This document shows, in pieces, positions 47,134 to 55,302 of a stretch of DNA of 64,000 nt. The notes below the pieces were generated by a model. That model saw only the letters and a program-made list of their open reading frames with translations, was not told the DNA's origin and did no database searches. The stretch is from Psychrobacillus glaciei (GTDB taxonomy: Bacteria; Bacillota; Bacilli; Bacillales_A; Planococcaceae), in assembly GCF_008973485.1 (NCBI RefSeq), contig NZ_CP031223.1:1364001-1428000 (forward strand). Direction: 5' to 3'. Every line of letters starts with the position of its first letter. Position 1 is the stretch's first letter. The position numbers and the translations under genes were made by a program.

Positions 47134-47335
47134 AGGTAGTATCCATTTATAAAGAAGTGCCGAGTGGACTAAATTGGATCTTCCTCTGTTTGTAAAAGAT
47201 TTGGACAGGATCTTATTTTTACTTATCCTTACCATTGGAACTTGTATTCACATAATCCAAGAGGGCTACGATAAAAACGCCACAAGATTACTGAAAAAAT
47301 GTAGCTGGAAGTGACGGATTCACTTCCAGCTTTTT
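47134..47335 (+). repeat. Interspersed repeat R2, second copy
   Basis: AGGTAGTATCCATTTATAAA-GAAG..GAGTGGACTAAATTG.. through ACAAGATTACTGAAAAAAT and a terminal hairpin is co-linear with 15561-15768. The hairpin stems differ in sequence but occupy the same place. Confidence 0.65.
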
Positions 47336-47338
47336 TTG
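47303..47338 (+). terminator. Terminator hairpin at end of R2 copy 2
   Basis: AGCTGGAAGTGA and TCACTTCCAGCT form a perfect 12-bp stem with a 5-nt loop, followed by TTTTTTG. Confidence 0.85.
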
Positions 47339-47378
47339 TCTTGTATAAAAAAAGCCTTCTAATGTCGATCAATCACTT

Positions 47379-47436
47379 TGAACTGCCCGGTAAATGTTAG
47401 ACACCAAACTAACATTTACCGGGCAGTTCATTTTTT
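47379..47436. terminator. Long perfect hairpin at the end of the DUF418 remnant
   Basis: A perfect 22-bp inverted repeat (47379-47400 and 47409-47430) with an 8-nt loop and TTTTTT on the plus side. It lies where the DUF418 remnant stops being recognisable. Confidence 0.7.
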
Positions 47437-47439
47437 CCT

Positions 47440-47720
47440 TTTGCATTGGCACGATGAATAAACATATAAAACCCCACACCAAAAAGAAAAGAAAAATCGT
47501 GAAAAATCTTCCCTCTACAAATAATAATAAAAATCGCTGATAAGATTGCCCGAATGTTCCCACTACTGATATGTTCACAGATAATAATGCAAGAATATTG
47601 ACTAGAATAATGCCGACCAATGCAAATCCTCTTAAATAGTCCAATACATCGATTCGTTTGCTCAGTTAAATTGTTTGCAAAACTTCTTCTCTTTTCACTT
47701 GTTTGCTCCAGTATTTTATA
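47440..47720 (-). pseudogene. DUF418 family membrane protein, truncated and frameshifted
   Basis: Minus-strand frame 47644 onward reads RIDVLDYLRGFALVGIILV and QRFLLLFVEGRFFTIF, the typical DUF418 N-terminus. It then loses frame, and FLFGVGFYMFIHRANAKGKN continues in another frame. A stop codon precedes the first segment, and the remaining ~300 residues of the family are missing. A decayed N-terminal fragment. Confidence 0.8.
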
Positions 47721-47820
47721 TAACATTCTACCGATAATGGAGTTCCCTGATGTGGATAAAATAGATTAAAGCATAATCAAGTAGTGGTTATTCACTACCT
47801 AATTATGCTTCAATTCTCGA

Positions 47821-47857
47821 AATAACCGCTTACCTTATTGGGTAAGCGGTTATTTTT
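47821..47857 (-). terminator. Terminator after MHYT-GGDEF-EAL gene
   Basis: AATAACCGCTTACC pairs with GGTAAGCGGTTATT around TTATT. A second hairpin (47771-47808, GCATAAT..GTAGTG / CACTAC..ATTATGC) follows it. Confidence 0.78.
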
Positions 47858-47864
47858 AATCTAT

Positions 47865-49910
47865 CTAACTTATAAGTGACTTAAATACTTGGTACCAATT
47901 AAACAACTCATCTGTTTTCAATGGCTTTGAGAAATAATATCCCTGAATAATCGGCTCTTTGCATATAGATGCTAAAAACTCTACTTGTTCCTTCGTTTCA
48001 ACCCCTTCGAAAACAATCGATAAGTTTAACGAACTACCTAATGCAATAATCGCTTGAATAATCGAGGAATCCTTTGAAGATTCTGGGATCCCATCGACAA
48101 ACGACTTATCTATCTTTAACGTAGAAATGGGCATTTGCTTTAAATATGAAAGTGACGATACGCCTGTCCCAAAATCATCTAACGCTACTGAGAAGCCTTC
48201 TTGACGGAAAGTACTTACCGCGCGCATTGCTTCTTCAATATTTTTAACAAAACTAGTTTCTGTAATTTCTAACTCTAATTGTTGAGGCACTAGATTATAG
48301 TTGTGGAGAGTACGTTTCAATACTTGCAGTAATCTTGGCGCTGTAACATATTGGCCTGGAATATTGATTGCGACTTGTCCAAAAGAAATATCCATACTAT
48401 GCCAGACGGAAATTTGTTGACATACTTGCTCGATAATCCAATCCGTCAAATCAATCATTCGATCATTCTCCTCTAGTATCGGTATAAATACTGCAGGTGA
48501 AAGTAGTCCATATGTTGAATGATTCCATCTAATTAAAGTTTCAACACCAATCACTTCATTCGTATTCACACCAATTTTCGGTTGATACACAAGAAATAGC
48601 TCCCCCTCATTCATTGCATGTACAACACTTTCCGCAATTTCTCGTTCGAAAGTATATGTATGAATTGTAGGATTATAGTAAACTACTTCGTGATTAAATT
48701 GAATCGACGGGAAATTTAAAACAGCAAGTGCATTAGAATATATAGTTGCCGCTTCCTTTTCATTAGATGCTGTTGATACTGCACATAATGTCGGAATAAG
48801 AATTTCTTGTTTGTGAACTGTATGCGGTTGTTGGAGTGCTTCTGCTATTTGCAACAGCCCTTCTTGAAATAGTTTTTCTCCAACTTTATCTCTAGTTAAC
48901 AATGCAAAGCGGTTACCTTCAATACGATAAAGATCAGTTGAAGGAGGGGTTAACGATTTAAGTATCGCTGCTAATCGTTGAATGATTTCATCACCAAATT
49001 GATAATCATATTCTCTATTTATATACTCCAAATTATGTATATGTATAATCGCTAGATTCTCAGGGAATGCAGCCCTCTTTAATTTTTGTTCAAATAATCG
49101 ACGATTCGGGAGCTTTGTTAATACATCATAATAATTTGCTCGAAACTCAACATAACGATCTACTAAACTTGATATTAATAATGAGCCGAGTAACATCGCC
49201 ATTCCAATTGTTACACTTATTGCTATTCCGTTCATGCTTTCCATATGGGTATGGACTGGATCCGGTATAAATCCTATCGGTACAAAAAATGTAATAGCCG
49301 CCATTCCTGTATAATGCATACTTGAAACTGCTAAGCCCATGACAACTGACGTGATAATTTGGATTAAGCGATTGGTCATATATTTTTGTAAAGTAGAAAA
49401 AATATAAATAGCTACTACCGAAACAACAACTGCAATCACAATTGATCCTGCAAATAAGGTTTTATCATATGCATAAACTATGTCCATTTTCATCGCATAC
49501 ATCCCAAGATAATGCATGGAAGAAATGCCTATCCCCATCGCAATACCAGCAAGCGTATACGACCAAAAAGTTCTCGATTTAAGGTCAGCCAAATAAAAAG
49601 CTAAAAATGACGCAAGCATCGCTGGAATTACCGAAACAACGGTTAATAATTTGTCATTTCTCATCTCTACCGGTAAAGAAAAAGCACTCATTCCAATAAA
49701 ATGCATTGACCATATGCCAAATCCCATCGCAACTGCTGCAAGTATAAGCCAAAAATTTCGATGAAAAAAGCTATTTTGCTGCGCGCGTTCATTCATTGAT
49801 AATGCAGTATAAGAAGCAATTGTAGCTACAAAAACAGATAACACTACAAGAGAAATGGAATATTCTCCATCTAATACGATGAAATTATTTTGAGATGGAC
49901 TAGTGAACAA
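47865..49910 (-). CDS. MHYT-GGDEF-EAL cyclic-di-GMP signalling protein
   Basis: 681 residues from a TTG start with GAGGAG 7-8 nt upstream. Seven membrane helices carry three MHYT motifs (SMHFIGM 68-74, SMHYLGM 131-137, SMHYTGM 197-203), thought to bind a metal and sense gases. A GGDEF domain (about 260-410) has EGNRF instead of GGDEF and should not synthesise c-di-GMP. The EAL domain (about 425-675) keeps VETLIRW, ELEITE, ALDDFGTGVSSL, KIDKSFV, FEGVET and QGYYFSKPL, so phosphodiesterase activity is likely. It could lower the c-di-GMP read by the riboswitch at 31.2 kb. Confidence 0.93.
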   Translation of the reverse strand: MFTSPSQNNFIVLDGEYSISLVVLSVFVATIASYTALSMNERAQQNSFFHRNFWLILAAVAMGFGIWSMHFIGMSAFSLPVEMRNDKLLTVVSVIPAMLASFLAFYLADLKSRTFWSYTLAGIAMGIGISSMHYLGMYAMKMDIVYAYDKTLFAGSIVIAVVVSVVAIYIFSTLQKYMTNRLIQIITSVVMGLAVSSMHYTGMAAITFFVPIGFIPDPVHTHMESMNGIAISVTIGMAMLLGSLLISSLVDRYVEFRANYYDVLTKLPNRRLFEQKLKRAAFPENLAIIHIHNLEYINREYDYQFGDEIIQRLAAILKSLTPPSTDLYRIEGNRFALLTRDKVGEKLFQEGLLQIAEALQQPHTVHKQEILIPTLCAVSTASNEKEAATIYSNALAVLNFPSIQFNHEVVYYNPTIHTYTFEREIAESVVHAMNEGELFLVYQPKIGVNTNEVIGVETLIRWNHSTYGLLSPAVFIPILEENDRMIDLTDWIIEQVCQQISVWHSMDISFGQVAINIPGQYVTAPRLLQVLKRTLHNYNLVPQQLELEITETSFVKNIEEAMRAVSTFRQEGFSVALDDFGTGVSSLSYLKQMPISTLKIDKSFVDGIPESSKDSSIIQAIIALGSSLNLSIVFEGVETKEQVEFLASICKEPIIQGYYFSKPLKTDELFNWYQVFKSLIS

Positions 49911-50184
49911 ATCTCTATCTCCTCTCTTTTAGTAAATTTGTTTAAAATTATACCATCTATGGAATTATTTTGTAATATAAACTTCACAAAATAAGTGAAT
50001 TACTAAAGGATTCACCTTTATCAATTCACTTATTTATCGGTATATTATTCATTTTATTTAGTATGCAGTCCATCAGGTATCTTCTGCCTGATCAATTAGC
50101 AATTGTTCTCGTTCTGCTTTTAATTTTAGACCGAAGCCCTAACTTAGAAAATATGTAATTTGTTGAGAATCCAGCAAAAATAGA

Positions 50185-50237
50185 ATTTTAAAAAGGCGAT
50201 TCTTAATATATATATATTAGGATCACCATTTTAAAAT
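50185..50237. repeat. Long imperfect palindrome
   Basis: Left arm ATTTTAAAAAGGCGATTCTT followed by AATATAT is the near-complement of ATATATTAGGATCACCATTT followed by TAAAAT. The arms are 27 bp with about four mismatches. It could be a small non-autonomous element or a terminator. Confidence 0.55.
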
Positions 50238-50252
50238 GGGGAATTACAAATG

Positions 50253-50307
50253 AAAACCTCATTTAGATTCTTTAAGGTGAATCGTATCTTAAGTAAGTGC
50301 GGTTTTT
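50253..50307 (+). repeat. Interspersed repeat R4
   Basis: AAAACCTCATTTAGATTCTT-TAAGGTGAATCGTATC.TAAGTAAGTGCGGTTTTT. The ends are partly self-complementary (AAAACC..CA / TG.GGTTTT). Four relatives occur at 40436, 56276, 59088 and 63511. Confidence 0.75.
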
Positions 50308-50312
50308 AAAAC

Positions 50313-50345
50313 AAGCCGTTCTGTTTAAAAGCTGAACGGCTTATT
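50313..50345 (-). terminator. Terminator after nitroreductase gene
   Basis: AAGCCGTTC pairs with GAACGGCTT, flanked by A/T runs, just downstream of the minus-strand nitroreductase stop. Confidence 0.7.
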
Positions 50346-50373
50346 TATATTTAGGATTTTTTATCTATTGAGA

Positions 50374-50937
50374 TTATTTGAAAGAACCTTCAAATAAAAT
50401 TTCTTCCAATGGGCGACGAACTGATGGTGTTTCGCGTTGTTGTAATTCGGGAGAAAGCATTTCTTTTTCACCTTTGTAACCGATTGCGATTGCTAATTGT
50501 ACATCGAAGTTTTCAGGAATATTTAATGCTTCCTTCGCCACATCTTTGTAGATACCGCCCATTGGGTGAGTGATTAAGCCTTCTTTAGCTGCTTGTAACG
50601 ACAGGAATCCCCAAGCTGCGCCAGCATCAAATTCATTTGATCCTTTAGTATTATCAGAAACTAGTACTACTAATACAGGTGCATTTTTAGCCCATACTAA
50701 GTTTCCTTCCATTAAGATTGGATGGAATTTTTCAAGGTCAGCTTCTGTTCTAGCAACGATGAAGCGCCAAGGTTGGTTATTACCTGAAGAAGGAGCCCAA
50801 CGAGCTGCTTCAAAAAGTCGATTTAATACGTCGTCAGCTACTGGTTTGTCTGCATAAGCCCGTGGAGACCAACGATTTAAAAATAAGTCTTCAATTTCGT
50901 GTTCAGCTGTACGGAAATCTTTTGCTTGGAATGTCAT
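50374..50937 (-). CDS. Nitroreductase family protein
   Basis: 187 residues. FMN-binding landmarks are RWSPRAYADKPV (22-33), WAPSSGNNQPWRF (47-59), the mid-domain AGAAWGFLSLQAAKEGL and GYKG-KEML near the C-terminus. The family reduces nitro-aromatics, quinones or related acceptors with NAD(P)H and usually forms dimers. AGGAGG lies upstream of the ATG on the minus strand. The gene is monocistronic. Confidence 0.93.
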   Translation of the reverse strand: MTFQAKDFRTAEHEIEDLFLNRWSPRAYADKPVADDVLNRLFEAARWAPSSGNNQPWRFIVARTEADLEKFHPILMEGNLVWAKNAPVLVVLVSDNTKGSNEFDAGAAWGFLSLQAAKEGLITHPMGGIYKDVAKEALNIPENFDVQLAIAIGYKGEKEMLSPELQQRETPSVRRPLEEILFEGSFK

Positions 50938-51210
50938 AATAAAATCCTCCTAGTTGTATCGAATTACCTTGTTTATTTTAAATTATTTAAACAAGTTTGC
51001 AAGTAACTCGACTTACGAAAAGTAACCGTGAATTTAATCGTAAGATAGGTTAGTGGATTTACTCAAATTCTAAGTGAAAATAAATAACTTTCGTATTAAT
51101 TGAAACTAAGTACTTTTCTTGTAAGCATTTATACTAATGCACCAGCTATTATATTTTACAATATTAATATTACATAAACTGCATTCAAATATGATAGAGC
51201 CGTTAATAAT

Positions 51211-51256
51211 GGTGCCAAGAATCAACACAATTCCGAAGTGTTTGGGTTCTTGGCAC
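51211..51256. repeat. Palindromic repeat R5, copy 3
   Basis: GGTGCCAAGAATCAACAC (51211-51228) is the near-complement of GTGTTTGGGTTCTTGGCACT. It is more degenerate than the copies at 42951 and 45443. Confidence 0.7.
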
Positions 51257-51365
51257 TGTAATTTAAGAGAAAAACTCCCAAAAATATCTATTAAGTCGTT
51301 TGATAAAGATAAATGATATATATCAAGGCTGTAAGTTATTGCTAATATTAGTAATGGATACAAAT

Positions 51366-51820
51366 AGGATGAAAATACGTAGATACATTGAACAATTATT
51401 ATCCTTAATAACAAATTATTGTTCTAATGAGTTTAATGCAATATTGGAGTATTTGATTGGAGCAGAAGTGAGTCCAAATTCAAATGTATTTGAAAATATA
51501 TATGGGAAATTTAGAAAAGTGGATTTCTTGAAATTGTTGACAGTACCTAAGCAGTAAAGTATTAATGAGCTTATTAACATTAAATAGCCGGATTACCATC
51601 ACAATATTTAGGATTTAAAAAAATAGCAAAGTGTACTAAACAAGACAATAGGGATCTAATTAAATATCTTTCTAAATACACTGTATAGAATAAACAAGGA
51701 TGTTATCAAGCTATTAATTATATTTTAAGTGAAATTGAACATGAAGATTCATTTGAATTTAAAGCAGAAATTATTATTTGGCTTGATAATGCTACTGGTA
51801 GCTCACCGAAAAAAGCTTGA
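51366..51820 (+). pseudogene. Decayed gene of unknown family
   Basis: Successive protein-like segments in one direction are separated by stops and frame changes: MKIRRYIEQLLSLITNYCSN.. to about 51557, then IAGLPSQYLGFKKIAKCTK and DLIKYLSKYTV, a TAG, and CYQAINYILSEIEHEDSFEF ending SSPKKA-stop at about 51820. The composition is protein-like (Lys/Glu/Ile/Leu), but I recognise no family. Confidence 0.45.
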
Positions 51821-52136
51821 TCAGACAAATTAGCGTCAATAGAGAATAAAATTGAAAAATTCAATTTGTAAAATCTTACAAATTGAATAATATCCAATAA
51901 GCATTTAGAGAGAGAACTAAGTACTGGCTAGATAGATGATGTTTCCAAAAGGTTTCAAAAATTTGCAAAATGGTATCTAGATGGTATTCGTTAAAGGTTA
52001 AAAATAAATCCAAAAACCACTCCAGTTATAAAGGAGTGGATTGAGTTGATATTTATATATAAATGTAAATTATTTGCTCATAAGAATGACCAAATATTAA
52101 AAATGATAGATTCCTTTACTTGTGTTTTTGCCTACT

Positions 52137-52604
52137 TTAATATTCTCCTTTAATCACAAGAAACGAGCCACGAATTGTTCCAGCTAGTTTAGACTTCTGC
52201 CTAGCAAACTTAAACTTGGTTTCTAATTCCTTTGGTATCTCCATTCCCTCAGAAAGCTTAAAACCAACTGCCCGCTTTGGCTTAGGGTCATCAACTGTAT
52301 ACATGACGTTGATCGCAAGCCCATCCTCATAGAAAACGTAGGCAAATTTAATATTTTCTACTTGGAAACGAGACGTTTCTAAAGGTTTGACCGCAAACTC
52401 AATATCACGTTCTACTTTCAAAATTCGGTTCACATAATCAAGGGTCTCCTGACTTTCGCTAGCTGGTACAACCGTAAATTCATGCTTGTATTTGTTCATA
52501 AAGTAACGGGCTTCATTAGCACGTAAACCAGCAAGCGCTTCTGCTACAGGGGAAGACTCTAAACCTACTGTAGACACATTTTTAAAATCAACGATTTTGG
52601 ACAA
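52137..52604 (-). CDS. Uncharacterised protein downstream of GyrI-like gene
   Basis: 155 residues from TTG 52604, which sits 7 nt after GGAGG. The ATG at 52610 is only 1 nt from the site, and the longer frame to 52661 has no signal. The protein is mixed alpha/beta (VDFKNVSTVGLESSPVAEAL, YVFYEDGLAINVMYTVDDPK, LAGTIRGSFLVIKGEY). I recall similar proteins loosely annotated as phage tail proteins, but nothing phage-like surrounds it. The gene is 22 bp downstream of the GyrI-like gene, in the same operon and divergent from a WYL regulator. Function unknown. Confidence 0.75.
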   Translation of the reverse strand: MSKIVDFKNVSTVGLESSPVAEALAGLRANEARYFMNKYKHEFTVVPASESQETLDYVNRILKVERDIEFAVKPLETSRFQVENIKFAYVFYEDGLAINVMYTVDDPKPKRAVGFKLSEGMEIPKELETKFKFARQKSKLAGTIRGSFLVIKGEY

Positions 52605-52626
52605 TTCCATCCCTCCTTTTATCTCT

Positions 52627-53106
52627 TTATTTCCTAACAACAGGAATCCACATTTCACCAAATACTAAGCCGTCTCGCTGTCCCATCTCAACCGTAGTAT
52701 TTGGTCCACCAACATAGGCAAAGTCCTTTGCTTCTGGCAAAACTTGACCAAAGGCAATGCCAGCAAGCTTATTACTCAACTCATCAGCCGTATTTCCTTC
52801 CCCTTTAACAACGATGTATTCACCTTTAGGAAATTGGATTACTCTTGTAGCTTCTGGTACCGATGCATCTGTCATGACACCAGCATAATGCATCATCTTG
52901 TTATTCACCGCTTCGTTCACGGCAAAGACGTAGTCATTTGTGGCTACAGTTTTTAAAGTGTCAAGCGTTCCATCTTGGCTGACGGTTTGCCAAAAGTCTG
53001 CCTTTTCCTTGTTTATGCCAGCAAAGTCTGTGTAATCGCTCTTAAGCTCAGTTCCAATTCCTAAAACGGTGAAGCTGTCTTTTTCTTCTAGGGTATAATC
53101 TGCCAT
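52627..53106 (-). CDS. GyrI-like small-molecule-binding domain protein
   Basis: 159 residues. The fold is that of AraC effector-binding/GyrI domains: MADYTLEEKDSFTVLGIGTEL at the start, FAVNEAVNNKMMHYAGVM in the middle and GLVFGEMWIPVVRK at the end. Such single-domain proteins bind amphipathic or cationic small molecules or gyrase. ATG 53106 has AAGGAAGG 8 nt upstream. It forms an operon with the unknown gene downstream and is divergent from the WYL regulator, which probably controls it. Confidence 0.82.
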   Translation of the reverse strand: MADYTLEEKDSFTVLGIGTELKSDYTDFAGINKEKADFWQTVSQDGTLDTLKTVATNDYVFAVNEAVNNKMMHYAGVMTDASVPEATRVIQFPKGEYIVVKGEGNTADELSNKLAGIAFGQVLPEAKDFAYVGGPNTTVEMGQRDGLVFGEMWIPVVRK

Positions 53107-53162
53107 ATTCAAAACCTTCCTTTTTTAAAAATTATTCAAATGATTTGTCTTTTCACTTGATA

Positions 53163-53190
53163 AGTTTATAATAGCCTTAAAACGTGTCAA
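53163..53190 (-). promoter_or_regulatory. Candidate promoter for the GyrI-like operon
   Basis: On the minus strand a perfect -35 TTGACA (53190-53185) is followed after 16 bp by TAAACT (53168-53163). The transcript would run into the GyrI-like gene, with its ribosome binding site near 53119. The promoter lies in the 110-bp gap shared with the regulator. Confidence 0.4.
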
Positions 53191-53216
53191 AAAATGATAC
53201 TGTTTAGGAGATCACA

Positions 53217-54179
53217 ATGAAAAAAGTTGAACGGATTAATATCATCATGCGGTATATCAACAACCGAGCCCATTTTACAATTTCTGAAATCATGCGAGAA
53301 TTTAACATCTCTCGCTCGACAGCAATTAGAGATATCAGAGAAATTGAAGCCTTGGGAATGCCACTTGTTGCTGAAGTCGGAAGGGATGGGGGATATTTTG
53401 TCATGAACAACTCTGTCCTACCAACCGTTCGCTTTACCGATAATGAGATTAAAGCTCTTTTTATTGCCTTTATGGCCACAAGAAATAAACAACTCCCATA
53501 TCTAAAGAGTCGTCAGTCTTTAGCTGAAAAATTACTAGGCCTCATCTCAGAAAACCAGCAAGATGACCTTGTTCTTTTAAATCAAATCTTGCTTTTTGAA
53601 GGGACCAACCCCAATAATCCCGACCTACTTGATCTGTCTGATTTACCCCATCCTATGTTAGAAAGACTCATCCAAATCCTTCTTTTGGATAGCAATTTAT
53701 TGATTAGTATCAAAGAAGAGAAGGTAATAAAGTCTTATCCAATTTATCTCTTGCACCTTTATCATGAAAAAGGCAATTGGCTGATTGAAGGCTTTGACTT
53801 AAAGGATGAAGAGAGGAAGAGTTTTCCTGTCGACAATCTCACCAATGTCAAACCATACCCTTCGAAAAAAAGATTAAGTAAGAAAAAGATTTTAGAAAAA
53901 CTAAGTACGGGGGAAAAAGAAATTAACCTTGTCCTTGAACTTGGTCCAAAGGCGATTGCCCAGTTCAAAAAATACTCTCCTTTAAAAGTTTCAATTTCCT
54001 ATACGAATCCTTATCAAACCACAGCCATTCTAAAGACTTTTATCAATGTTAATAATTCAGAAGAATTGACCGAAATAACAAATTGGCTACTTTTCCTTGG
54101 TGGGGATATCAAGGTCAGGGAAGTGCCAGAAGAAATCTTAGAATGTTTACAAGAGAGATTATGCTTATACTGCCCATAA
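53217..54179 (+). CDS. WYL-domain HTH regulator (YafY/DeoR-like)
   Basis: 320 residues. The N-terminal winged helix is HTH_11/DeoR type (MRYINNRAHFTISEIMREFN, SRSTAIRDIREIEALGMPL, GRDGGYFVMN). A WYL-type effector domain (about 140-235) and a C-terminal extension (WCX-like, about 245-315) follow. TTAGGAG precedes the ATG. It is transcribed divergently from the GyrI-like operon and is probably its regulator. The WYL core is diverged: the stretch WLIEGFDLKDEERKSF stands where W-Y-L is usual. Confidence 0.88.
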   Translation: MKKVERINIIMRYINNRAHFTISEIMREFNISRSTAIRDIREIEALGMPLVAEVGRDGGYFVMNNSVLPTVRFTDNEIKALFIAFMATRNKQLPYLKSRQSLAEKLLGLISENQQDDLVLLNQILLFEGTNPNNPDLLDLSDLPHPMLERLIQILLLDSNLLISIKEEKVIKSYPIYLLHLYHEKGNWLIEGFDLKDEERKSFPVDNLTNVKPYPSKKRLSKKKILEKLSTGEKEINLVLELGPKAIAQFKKYSPLKVSISYTNPYQTTAILKTFINVNNSEELTEITNWLLFLGGDIKVREVPEEILECLQERLCLYCP

Positions 54180-54629
54180 TCAGTTCCAGTTAAAACCCAA
54201 ATAATATTGAGTTTGTCCAGTTGTCAGTTCGCACCCTAAATTGATGTAATGGGCGTTTAGTTGTAGAAGGAGGCTTAATATCCCAGTGTCACGAACAATT
54301 TAGATGCAATTCAGAATAGTGTTTGGTTGTGGGTGGCTATTAGTGTTGTAAACCAGTAAGATATTGATAAAATATATTTCTAGGTAAAAATAACTATATT
54401 TGCATCGTTTTGAAAAACGTTTCGATTTCGAGAGTTGGTGTGAAACCATGCATTTGTCACACATAGAGAAAGACAATTTAAACGAATTTATACTGAATAC
54501 TTCAGAATCCTGGTATCTTTCATTTATAAGGTAATAAATTTCTTATATAATTTACCATTGAATACTGATTATCTTCTTTTATGATACTGCTCACCGTAAT
54601 GTATCTAAAAGGGGGCCACTAAACGAAAA
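54180..54629. other. Intergenic region, nothing recognised
   Basis: About 450 bp after the WYL regulator. AT-rich with no gene, repeat or clear hairpin. Confidence 0.4.
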
Positions 54630-54657
54630 GCCCATCACCGATTAAGGTAATGGGCAA
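54630..54657 (-). terminator. Terminator of the SDR remnant
   Basis: GCCCATCACC and GGTAATGGGC form a 10-bp stem with one mismatch, with a T-rich tract on the minus-strand side. Confidence 0.65.
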
Positions 54658-54691
54658 GTTAAACCGTGATATGTTTATCTTACTTATTTAA

Positions 54692-55186
54692 TTATTGAAC
54701 GGTATAGCCACCATCAACAATTAAACTATTTCCAGTCATGAATGACGAATCATCACTTGCTATGAATAGTACGGCTTTTGCCATTTCTTCTGCTTGGCCA
54801 GGACGTTTCATCGGTGTCATCGAACCTAGTACTTATTTACTTTCTTTTGGAATAATTGGTATATCGATGAAACCTAGGCATAATGAATTAACACGGATAT
54901 TTTGTTCTGCATATTCAAGTGCATGTGATCGTGTTAAGTTAATCACGCCGCCTATTGTTGCGTTATAAGCCGTACATCAATACGGCATTCACGATTGTAC
55001 CGCCACCTTTTTTAACATTTCCTGGATTGCTTTCCGTGCTATTAAGAATACAACATCTAAATCGACATTTACTGTGTTCCGCCACTCAGCGTAGTCTAAA
55101 TCGTGTGAAGAATGAACACGCACGATACCTGCATTATTGAAGACAATATCCACTTCACCAAAATTCTCAACCGCTTGTTTATGCAT
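54692..55186 (-). pseudogene. Short-chain dehydrogenase/reductase, decayed
   Basis: On the minus strand the SDR core reads VDIVFNNAGIVRVHSSHDLD and then VFLIARKAIQEMLKK. After a frame change it continues with the helix region SHALEYAEQNIRVN, FIDIPII, a stop, then GSMTPMKRPGQAEEMAKAVL and DGGYTVQ at the end. The Gly-rich cofactor loop, and the Tyr-Lys catalytic segment in readable form, are missing. It is truncated at the N-terminus and carries at least one stop and one frameshift. Confidence 0.82.
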
Positions 55187-55302
55187 ATCTGGAATTTGAG
55201 CAGGTGTCCAGTATCTAGATTGCGGGTGAATGAGAAAACCAGTGAATAGACCTGCTTGAGGAAGGAGGACTTTAAATTTTTAGAGAAGGCGAGGTTTGAG
55301 TT

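Larger units (their letters stand above)
49911..50373. other. Intergenic region with palindrome and R4 copy
   Basis: Contains the imperfect palindrome 50185-50237, an R4 repeat 50253-50307 and the nitroreductase terminator 50313-50345. No gene seen. Confidence 0.6.
50938..52136. other. Long region without an intact gene
   Basis: About 1.2 kb containing an R5 palindrome (51211-51256) and a decayed open frame (51366-51820). The rest is AT-rich sequence with no signal I can name. Confidence 0.5.

Noticed and set aside
52137-52604. Phage tail protein, hence prophage remnant
   Set aside because: No other phage gene lies nearby, and the operon partner and divergent regulator point to a chromosomal sensing cassette.
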